This document shows positions 18,538-25,896 of a stretch of DNA of 64,000 bases, one piece after another. Source of the stretch: Rikenellaceae bacterium (lineage in GTDB: Bacteria > Bacteroidota > Bacteroidia > Bacteroidales > Rikenellaceae); assembly GCA_015059875.1 (NCBI GenBank), contig SUZQ01000003.1, positions 1-64,000 on the forward strand, written 5' to 3'. Made by a program: the position numbers and the translations under genes. The stretch's first letter is position 1. Each line of letters opens with the position of its first letter. The notes under the pieces were generated by a model. It had not been told where the DNA came from. It was given only the letters and a program-made list of their open reading frames with translations, and did no database searches.

Positions 18538-19332
18538 ATGAGAAAAAATATTCTTAAAATTACCCTCGCCGTGGTGGCATTGTTCGCTACCGAGAGGGTG
18601 ATGGCGTGGGGTGGCTTTGGTCACACTGTGGCTTGCTACGCTGCGGAGCAGTTTCTCACTCCTGAGGCGAAGCAGAAGTGTCGCCACTATCTACGCTCCA
18701 CACTCGCTTATCAGGCATCGTGGATGGATCAGTATCGCTCGATTGAGGGCTATACCGATTGCGATAAGTGGCACAGTACAAACATCGATGCAAAGTATAA
18801 GGTAAAGGTCGGTCTGCCTACAACGGGTGCTTATCATATTGAGCGCATCCGAAAGGAGATGATGAATGGAGGCTACAAGAGTATGCCCGATTCGTTGGTT
18901 AAAATCAATCTTCAGTACCTTGTTCACATGATTCCCGACCACCATTGTCCTGTGCATGTGCGTTGGGACAAGTCGGAGCATCCTGAGTTCCACTACAGCC
19001 TCAAAAACAAGGGTAAGAAGCTGAGCTATCACGGTTTTTGGGATGGCTCAGTAGCGCGTTGGCGCAAGGGCTGGAATGCCGAGAAGTATTTTGAGAAGAT
19101 GGAGAAGTTGTCGAAGTCGCAGATTAAGAAGGTGCAGAAGGGCGATGGATATAAGTGGACACAGCAGACCGCTGATGTATCGCGCTACTGCTTCAAATTG
19201 ACACCTGAGGGTACCGATATATCAAAGTTGTCGAAGGAGGATAGAGCCGAGATTCATCGAGTTGTCGATCTTCAGATTCAGCGTGCAGCTTACCGCTTGG
19301 CAGGAGTGTTGAACGAAATTTTCAAGGAGTAA
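18538..19332 (+). CDS. S1/P1 nuclease family protein, type A (subfamily A4)
   Basis: WGGFGHTVACYAAEQFLTPEAK; ASWMDQYR; KWHST; LVHMIPDHHCPVH; HGFWD. Confidence 0.92.
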   Translation: MRKNILKITLAVVALFATERVMAWGGFGHTVACYAAEQFLTPEAKQKCRHYLRSTLAYQASWMDQYRSIEGYTDCDKWHSTNIDAKYKVKVGLPTTGAYHIERIRKEMMNGGYKSMPDSLVKINLQYLVHMIPDHHCPVHVRWDKSEHPEFHYSLKNKGKKLSYHGFWDGSVARWRKGWNAEKYFEKMEKLSKSQIKKVQKGDGYKWTQQTADVSRYCFKLTPEGTDISKLSKEDRAEIHRVVDLQIQRAAYRLAGVLNEIFKE

Positions 19333-19338
19333 ATGGGT

Positions 19339-20139
19339 ATGAAAAAGATAGTATTATTGTGTGCAGCACTTCTGGTTGGAACTCTCTCGGCAGGAGCGTG
19401 GACGCGAGTAGTCGATAAGGCGGTTTTGGTTGTTGCCTACAAGAATCTCAACCCACAGACTCAGCGCATATTGAAGAGCTATATCGGTGAGGATATTACC
19501 AAACCGGCAGGACATTTGGCTTGGCATCGCAAGAATGGCCGTATGCTCGAAAGCGAGGGTTGGCATCGTCTTCATCTCGATAGCAAATTGCAGCCCGCAG
19601 CGAAGGACGAAAACGACGCTTTTGTACAGATAGAGAAGGCGTTGGAGATTGTTCGCAATAGCAAACAATACAAGCGCGAAGAGGTGGCGTTGGCTATTCA
19701 GATTGTGATGAATCTCGTTACCGATATGCATAATATCGCCAATGTAACTCTCGAAAGTTATCCGATGTCGGCAGCTGATTTTCAGTTCTATACATCGAAA
19801 GGTACAGCGGGTGGCCGCAAGGCAAAGACTATTCAATATTCGTGGCGTAACCAGTGGACTTTTCGCTATGGTGGTTTCCATTCAGGCTATACCCACGATA
19901 TGTATGCCGAAGATATCGATTTGATGTTCGGCGACAAGAAGGCAGAGTTCTCGAAGGGCTCGTTGCGCGATTGGGCGCACGATATCGGCACCTACACCAC
20001 TGCGGTTTACGAGTTGTTGCAGAAGAATGATAACCACTTCCTCCATGCAACAGTGCAAGCCCACGAGCCGTTACATATGAGCTGCGTGGCCCGTGCGGCG
20101 TATCGCTTGGCGGTGCTGCTGAATGAGAATTTGAAATAA
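19339..20139 (+). CDS. Degenerate S1/P1 nuclease paralog, type B (subfamily B2)
   Basis: WTRVVDKAVLVVAYKNLNPQT; GWHRLHLD; NLVTDMHNIANVTLES; YAEDIDL; AYRLAVLLNENLK. Confidence 0.78.
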   Translation: MKKIVLLCAALLVGTLSAGAWTRVVDKAVLVVAYKNLNPQTQRILKSYIGEDITKPAGHLAWHRKNGRMLESEGWHRLHLDSKLQPAAKDENDAFVQIEKALEIVRNSKQYKREEVALAIQIVMNLVTDMHNIANVTLESYPMSAADFQFYTSKGTAGGRKAKTIQYSWRNQWTFRYGGFHSGYTHDMYAEDIDLMFGDKKAEFSKGSLRDWAHDIGTYTTAVYELLQKNDNHFLHATVQAHEPLHMSCVARAAYRLAVLLNENLK

Positions 20140-20184
20140 GGTGGCGGCAAGTAAGGGCGAGTAAGGGATCCAAATCAACAAAGA

Positions 20185-20233
20185 CCCCAGAATCCCCATA
20201 GTCCCCAGAAACCCTAGCACCCCTATAACCCCC
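20185..20233 (-). other. Potential G-quadruplex, six G-runs on the minus strand
   Basis: Plus strand ccccagaatccccatagtccccagaaaccctagcacccctataaccccc: C-runs at 20185, 20194, 20203, 20212, 20220, 20229 with 5-nt spacers. Confidence 0.65.
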
Positions 20234-20259
20234 AAATAATTCTAAAAAAAAACAGGAAA

Positions 20260-21075
20260 ATGAAAACAAAATTTTTAGCATTTATTGCAGTACTTGTTGC
20301 TCTGTGCAGTGTGCAGGGCGCAAAGGCGTGGAGTGGCTTCGGACACGGCTGTATAGCCTATGTTGCGGAGCAGCATCTTACGCCTGAAGCGAAGGAGAAG
20401 TGTCGCTACTATCTCCGTCATACACTCCCATACTACGCCTCGTGGATGGATTATTGGCGTGGCTCGCAGCATTTCAAAAAGGTGAATAGCGGACACACTG
20501 TTTCCGTTTTGTCGAGTGGAGATGGCTTGAATATGAAATATGGAGCCATGAAACACCTTGTAAACGCCATGAATGAGTTGGGCGATGGCAAGTACAAGAA
20601 TTTGCCCGACTCGGTTGTTCGTCAGCGACTTATCAATATGATTCACTATGTGGGCGATATGCACTGCCCATGCCATTCGAAGTTCTCGAAGAAATATTTT
20701 CCGCAATATAAAGGTAAGAAAACTGCCTATCGTGGTAAGAAGGAGGTTGCATACCATGGTTTTTGGGATGGCTCTCCTGGTCGGTGGCGAAAAGGTTGGG
20801 AGATAGAGGATTACGCCAAGAATGTAGACAAGGTATCGAAGAAGCAGGCGACAGCTTGGCAGAGTGGCACTTTTACCGATTGGGGGCGTGATATTGCAAA
20901 GGGCGGACACCGAGGTTTTGCCCTCTATCCCGAAGGAAAAGATATCGATAACCTCTCGTCGAAGGAGCGCAAGGCAATACTGGCATTGGCAGACGAGATG
21001 GCTATGCAGGGAGCATACCGTTTGGCGCATGTGCTTAATACGATTTTTGCAGATAAGAGTATCGAAACCCGTTAA
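20260..21075 (+). CDS. S1/P1 nuclease family protein, type A (subfamily A1)
   Basis: WSGFGHGCIAYVAEQHLTPEAK; ASWMDYWR; SGHTV; MIHYVGDMHCPCH; HGFWDGSPG. Confidence 0.92.
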   Translation: MKTKFLAFIAVLVALCSVQGAKAWSGFGHGCIAYVAEQHLTPEAKEKCRYYLRHTLPYYASWMDYWRGSQHFKKVNSGHTVSVLSSGDGLNMKYGAMKHLVNAMNELGDGKYKNLPDSVVRQRLINMIHYVGDMHCPCHSKFSKKYFPQYKGKKTAYRGKKEVAYHGFWDGSPGRWRKGWEIEDYAKNVDKVSKKQATAWQSGTFTDWGRDIAKGGHRGFALYPEGKDIDNLSSKERKAILALADEMAMQGAYRLAHVLNTIFADKSIETR

Positions 21076-21087
21076 TGAAAAGTGACT

Positions 21088-21900
21088 ATGAAAAGAGTAT
21101 CTATATTATTGGTGTTTGTTCTCTCCGTTTTTGTTGCAAATGCGTGGTCGCGCAAATGCGATGAGGCGGCAGTAATGGTGGCGAAAGAGCATCTTACGCC
21201 AGAGGCAAAGAAGTTGGTTAATAAGTACTTGGGAAAGAGCTATGCGGACGATGTAAAGTATCTCTACGATCTGGAAAAGGAGCAAGCTCCACAACTGAGC
21301 AAGAAGGCTCGCCGAGCAGCTGCGGAGGTGCATTATCTTCATCTCGACGGCAACTTCCAGCCAAAGAAGGTAAAGGGCAAGGATGCTTTGAAGAGTTTGG
21401 AGGCGGCATTGAAGGTAGTTAGCAACCGCAAATCGCACTCGAAGAGAGAGGTTGCAGTGGCTCTGCGCACGGTGATAAACCTTGTGTTCGATATGCACGA
21501 TTTGTCGAAAATTCGTATCGATGGCATTAAGCACTCGATGCGTGACTTCAGGTACAGTGTCCCTATGGCAGAGTTCGGAGCGAAGAAGGATCAGTTTAGC
21601 AAGGTTAAATGGTCGAAATCGTGGAGCTATTTCGATGGCGGTTACAACTTCTTCTCAGCGAACTATTGGGCCGAAGATTTGCGAATCTATATCGGTGATA
21701 AGTATGCCGACTACGCCAAAGGTTCACTCCGTGAGTGGGTATCCGAAAATGGTGCTTTGGCGGCACACTACCTCGAATTGTGCAAGCCTAATCAAGTCGT
21801 AGGCTATGTCGATCGCCGATTGATGAGCCCCGTAAATTACGAGATGTATGTCAAGGCGACCTGTCGCTTGGCAGCACTCTTGAACGAGAATCTCAAGTAG
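21088..21900 (+). CDS. Degenerate S1/P1 nuclease paralog, type B (subfamily B1)
   Basis: WSRKCDEAAVMVAKEHLTPEAK; YADDVKYLYDLE; EVHYLHLD; NLVFDMHDLSKIRIDGI; YWAEDL; CRLAALLNENLK. Confidence 0.8.
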   Translation: MKRVSILLVFVLSVFVANAWSRKCDEAAVMVAKEHLTPEAKKLVNKYLGKSYADDVKYLYDLEKEQAPQLSKKARRAAAEVHYLHLDGNFQPKKVKGKDALKSLEAALKVVSNRKSHSKREVAVALRTVINLVFDMHDLSKIRIDGIKHSMRDFRYSVPMAEFGAKKDQFSKVKWSKSWSYFDGGYNFFSANYWAEDLRIYIGDKYADYAKGSLREWVSENGALAAHYLELCKPNQVVGYVDRRLMSPVNYEMYVKATCRLAALLNENLK

Positions 21901-21919
21901 GCAAAAGTGGTCGAAACGC

Positions 21920-21963
21920 AAAAGGCGCGGTGAAATTGAAAATTTCACTGCGCTTTTCTTTTG
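21920..21963 (+). terminator. Intrinsic terminator at the end of the S1/P1 array
   Basis: aaaaggcgcggtgaaatt-gaa-aatttcactgcgcttttctttt, near-perfect stem followed by a T tract. Confidence 0.85.
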
Positions 21964-21982
21964 AACTTAGCAGAATAATCCA

Positions 21983-21990
21983 TACTTTTG
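21983..21990 (+). promoter_or_regulatory. Putative -7 box TACTTTTG for the mur/fts cluster
   Basis: TAnnTTTG with TTTG at 21960-21963, 19-bp spacer. Confidence 0.55.
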
Positions 21991-22027
21991 TAGTTAATTA
22001 GGGACTATGTCCAAAAACCGCTAAAAA

Positions 22028-23131
22028 ATGAAGAGAATTATCCTCTCCGGTGGTGGTACCGGAGGTCACATTTACCCTGCAGTTTCGGTTGCTGAGGCTC
22101 TGAAAAAGAGCCTTGGCGATGATGTTGAGATTCTGTTTGTGGGTGCAGAGGGGAAGATGGAGATGACGCTCATCCCAAACCTCGGCTACAATATTAAGGG
22201 ATTGACAATTGTTGGATTGCAACGCCGCTTCACTTGGAAGAATTTTGCGTTGCCGTACTACTTGTTGCGCAGTCTTAATCAGGCTCGTTCTATTATCAAG
22301 GAGTTCAAGCCCGATGTAGTGGCAGGCTTTGGCGGTTATGCCAGCGCGCCAATTGTCTTTGCAGCGCAGCTGATGGGCATTCCTACCATTATTCAGGAGC
22401 AAAACTCATACGCAGGTCTTGTGAATAAGATTGTCGGCGGACACGCAAAGAGGGTATGCGTGGCTTATGAGGGAATGGATAGATTCTTCGACAAAGAGAA
22501 GATTGTAATGACAGGAAATCCTCTGCGCAGTGCCTTCGGCAAGGGCGATATTGACCGCGAGGCAGCATTTGCGCACTACGGCATGCAGGAGGGGTTGCCA
22601 ACAATCTTGATTGTGGGAGGCTCGCTCGGAACGCGCACCCTCAACAATATGATGAAGTCGTGGATTGTTACACTTGGCGGGGAGGCTCCCGTTCAGGTTA
22701 TCTGGCAGACGGGCCGCTTCTACGAGAAGGAGATGCGCGAGTTCTTTGCAAACTACCCAACCAAGAACATCTCCCTTGTACCATTTATTGACCGTATGGA
22801 TTACGCCTACGAGATTGCGGATGTGGTCGTATCGCGTAGTGGTGCTTGTACCGTGTCGGAGTTGTGCTTAGCGGCCAAACCAACACTCTTTGTTCCGTCG
22901 CCGAATGTTGCCGAGGATCATCAGACGAAGAATGCTCGTGCATTGGTGGACAAGGGCGCAGCGATGATGGTGAGCGATGCTGAGGCGGCAGATTGCGGTA
23001 TTGCTACAGCGTTGAAGATGGTGGCGGATGAGGAGTTGCTGAGGAGTCTATCGGAGAATATTGCAAAACTTGCAACTCCCGATGCTGCGGAGCGTGTGGC
23101 AGCGGAGATTCTAAAACAGATTAAGGATTAA
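22028..23131 (+). CDS. murG: UDP-N-acetylglucosamine transferase MurG
   Basis: ILSGGGTGGHIYPAVSVAEAL; TGNPLR; GGSLGTRTLN; SRSGACTVSEL. Confidence 0.95.
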   Translation: MKRIILSGGGTGGHIYPAVSVAEALKKSLGDDVEILFVGAEGKMEMTLIPNLGYNIKGLTIVGLQRRFTWKNFALPYYLLRSLNQARSIIKEFKPDVVAGFGGYASAPIVFAAQLMGIPTIIQEQNSYAGLVNKIVGGHAKRVCVAYEGMDRFFDKEKIVMTGNPLRSAFGKGDIDREAAFAHYGMQEGLPTILIVGGSLGTRTLNNMMKSWIVTLGGEAPVQVIWQTGRFYEKEMREFFANYPTKNISLVPFIDRMDYAYEIADVVVSRSGACTVSELCLAAKPTLFVPSPNVAEDHQTKNARALVDKGAAMMVSDAEAADCGIATALKMVADEELLRSLSENIAKLATPDAAERVAAEILKQIKD

Positions 23132-23136
23132 CGAAG

Positions 23137-24510
23137 ATGAAAGATAGAGTCTACTTTCTCGGTATTGGAGGTATCGGAATGAGTGCGTTGGCGCGCTACT
23201 TTCTCCACGAAGGGTGGCAGGTAGCGGGCTATGACCGTACAGCGACAGAACTTACTCGTCGTTTGGAAGCGGAGGGTGCAGCGATACACTACGAAGATGA
23301 TATAACGCTTATCCCAGAGCCTTTTCTCGATGCGGAGCGCACGGTGGTAATCTATACACCAGCGATTCCTGCCGACCACTCGGAGCAGGCGATGTTCCGC
23401 GAGCGAGGCTTCGAGATTAAGAAGCGTTCGCAGGTGCTTGGTTTGCTCTCGCAAGGGAAGTATGTGCAGGCGGTGTCGGGAACTCATGGAAAGACCTCAA
23501 CCTCGACCTTAACGGCGTGGCTGAACTACGCTGTATCGGGCGAGGGATCTGCTTTCTTGGGCGGTATATCCAAGAATTTCGGCTCGAACTTGGTGTTAGG
23601 CGCGGGGGAGAGATTTGTTGTTGAGGCGGATGAGTTTGATCGCTCGTTCTTGCAACTCTATCCCGATGCTGCGGTAGTGACCTCTGCGGATGCTGACCAC
23701 CTCGACATCTACGGCACACACGAGAAGGTTAAGGAGGCGTTCTCGCAGTTCGTTTCGCAGATTAAGGCAGGTGGTACGCTGATTATCAAAAAGGGTGTGG
23801 ATATCGCTATACCGAATGATAGAATTGCGGTATACCGCTACTCCTATAATGAGGAGTGCGATTTCTATGCACGCAATATAGAGCTTTTAGAGGGTGGCTA
23901 CTATCGCTACGATATTGTCACTCCGACAGGCGTTATCGAGGGGTGTGTACTCGGCATTCCGGGATGGGTTAATATCGAAAACTCGGTGGCTGCGGTGGCT
24001 CTGCTTTGGGCGGTTGAGCGCAATATTGCGGATGCAGAGTCGCTGCGTAGGGCGTTGCGAGAGTTTTCGGGCGTGAAGCGTCGTTTCGAGTTCTATGTGA
24101 ATACTCCGCAAGCGGTATATATGGATGACTATGCGCACCATCCACGCGAGTTGTCGGCAACAATCACTTCGGTAAAGCAGATGTTTCCGTCGCGTAGGGT
24201 TACAGCGATATTTCAACCGCACCTCTACACTCGCACGCGCGATCTCTACGAGGAGTTTGCCGAGGCTCTAAACGAGGCAGATGAGGTTGTTCTATTGCCG
24301 ATATATCCTGCACGAGAGTTGCCGATTGAGGGTATCACTACCGAGATTATTGCAAATCTCGTTACTAAGCCTTGCCGAATTGTTGAGCGAGAGGAGTTGG
24401 CGCAGACGATTGGAGAGATGGATACCGATGTAGTTGTGTCGTTCGGGGCAGGAAATATAGACGCTTGTTGCAATGAAATTGCAAATGTAGTTGCACAAAA
24501 ATCGTTCTGA
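23137..24510 (+). CDS. murC: UDP-N-acetylmuramate-L-alanine ligase
   Basis: YFLGIGGIGMSALARYF; SGTHGKTSTSTLTAWLN; DDYAHHPRE; IFQPHLYTRT. Confidence 0.95.
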   Translation: MKDRVYFLGIGGIGMSALARYFLHEGWQVAGYDRTATELTRRLEAEGAAIHYEDDITLIPEPFLDAERTVVIYTPAIPADHSEQAMFRERGFEIKKRSQVLGLLSQGKYVQAVSGTHGKTSTSTLTAWLNYAVSGEGSAFLGGISKNFGSNLVLGAGERFVVEADEFDRSFLQLYPDAAVVTSADADHLDIYGTHEKVKEAFSQFVSQIKAGGTLIIKKGVDIAIPNDRIAVYRYSYNEECDFYARNIELLEGGYYRYDIVTPTGVIEGCVLGIPGWVNIENSVAAVALLWAVERNIADAESLRRALREFSGVKRRFEFYVNTPQAVYMDDYAHHPRELSATITSVKQMFPSRRVTAIFQPHLYTRTRDLYEEFAEALNEADEVVLLPIYPARELPIEGITTEIIANLVTKPCRIVEREELAQTIGEMDTDVVVSFGAGNIDACCNEIANVVAQKSF

Positions 24511-24620
24511 TGAGTTCTTTTTGTACGAGAACTTCGGATGTCAAAATGCTCACATAGGTTTACTATGCTGCGCTTTTGCCACCTTGTTTCGCACAAAAAT
24601 AATCTCATCATTGACGATTT
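24508..24620. repeat. Long-hairpin intergenic element, copy 1
   Basis: TGATGAGTTCTTTTTGT...ACAAAAATAATCTCATCA bounding arms; apical CATAGGTTTACTATG. Confidence 0.75.
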
Positions 24621-24637
24621 TTAAGAGTGGAAAGTTC

Positions 24638-24750
24638 TGATGAGCTCTTTTTGTACGAGTGCGTCAGTCGCCAAATTCCTCACATAGGCTTACTATGCTG
24701 CGGATTTGTCGCTTAGCATTGCATAAAAATAATCTCATCATTGACGATTT
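24638..24750. repeat. Long-hairpin intergenic element, copy 2
   Basis: Same ends and apical CATAGGCTTACTATG as copy 1; internal stem sequence differs but remains complementary. Confidence 0.75.
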
Positions 24751-24773
24751 TGAATAAATGGAAAATATAGGAA

Positions 24774-24809
24774 AAGCTAATGGCTAATGGCCAATAGCTA
24801 ATAGCTTAA
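24774..24809. repeat. Dispersed short repeat aagctaatggctaatggccaatagctaatagc
   Basis: Identical ~32-nt string recurs at 47056-47087; related repeat in reverse orientation at 62566-62608. Confidence 0.8.
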
Positions 24810-24813
24810 GACC

Positions 24814-25896
24814 ATGTGGCGTAAGATTCTTAGAGTTATAGGAGCGTTGATAGGGTGGGGAGTAGTCTTCGCCTACATCTTCTATGCTTCGAATCTTGCG
24901 ATGGAGCATCGTAGTCAGCAAAAGGTCTCCGAAGTTGTGATAGTGATGTCGGATAGCACCGAAACCGAGCAGTTTGCCTCGTCGGGGCAAATTTATAGGC
25001 AGTTGAAGAGTGCAGGTCTGAAGATGGAGGGTGAGATGGTCGATAGCGTGGATGTTACGACAATAGTGGATCGCATTCTCCGCAATGGTTTTGTGCGCGA
25101 TGTTGATGCTTATGTCACCTATTCGGGCGAGATGCACATAGATGTTAAGCAGCATCAACCCGTAGTTCGTCTGCTTTGCGGTGGTGTAGATTCATATATT
25201 ACGGAGGAGGGCGAGATATTTCGTTCGCCGCGTGGTAGCGCATACTACATCTCGATTGTCACTGGTGGATACCGACCAATGTTCTCCTCGACCTACGAGG
25301 GTACTATTGCATCGCACTACCTCTCGGCTATTGCAAAGGAGGATGAGCAACTCACGGCTTTGGGCGAGGAGTTTTCGGCGTTGAAAAGGGAACGCGCTAA
25401 GTGTCGTGAAGATTTGTCAGGCTTGAAAAAGAGTGAGAGGAGGAGATTCTTAGAGAGCAAAGAGTCGCACGAACAGCGTCTTGTTGGGGTAAAGCAACAG
25501 CAACAGGAGTGCAGACAAAAACTTGCGAAAATAGACTCTCGTCGAGAGGCCCTGAATAGGAGCAAGGAGAGAGTTGAGGTGCGTAAAAAAAAGTTGCAAA
25601 AAAAGTATGACGATTTTGCGAATCTCATTAACTTTGTAACCAAAGTTGGAGAGGAGTCATTCTGGAGTTCTGAGGTGGTGCAGTTTGTAGCTGATACAAT
25701 CTCGAATGGCGAAATAACACTGCGTCTTGTACCTCGTAGTGGTAACTTTATTATTGAGTTTGGAACGCTTGAGGAGGCTCAAGCGAAGCTGGACAAGTTG
25801 GAAGAGTTCTACGATAATGGACTCTCGCATTTGGGTTGGGATAGGTACAAAACTATTGATGTGAGATATAAAAAACAAGTGATATGCACGGAGTAG
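24814..25896 (+). CDS. ftsQ: FtsQ-like cell division protein with internal coiled-coil insertion
   Basis: Position between murC and ftsA; single N-terminal TM; POTRA-like start; C-terminal EESFWSSEVVQFVAD...GNFIIEFGTLEEAQAKLDKLEEFYDNGL; charged coiled-coil between. Confidence 0.75.
   Translation: MWRKILRVIGALIGWGVVFAYIFYASNLAMEHRSQQKVSEVVIVMSDSTETEQFASSGQIYRQLKSAGLKMEGEMVDSVDVTTIVDRILRNGFVRDVDAYVTYSGEMHIDVKQHQPVVRLLCGGVDSYITEEGEIFRSPRGSAYYISIVTGGYRPMFSSTYEGTIASHYLSAIAKEDEQLTALGEEFSALKRERAKCREDLSGLKKSERRRFLESKESHEQRLVGVKQQQQECRQKLAKIDSRREALNRSKERVEVRKKKLQKKYDDFANLINFVTKVGEESFWSSEVVQFVADTISNGEITLRLVPRSGNFIIEFGTLEEAQAKLDKLEEFYDNGLSHLGWDRYKTIDVRYKKQVICTE

Noticed and set aside
4246-21900. Type B genes as ordinary pseudogenes
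   Set aside because: All nine are full length with intact signal peptides, conserved B-specific motifs and regular spacing; degeneration is restricted to metal ligands.
4246-21900. Array as a phase-variable, invertible or integron-like cassette system
   Set aside because: All genes share one orientation, and I found no recombinase, attC-like sites or inverted repeats between units.
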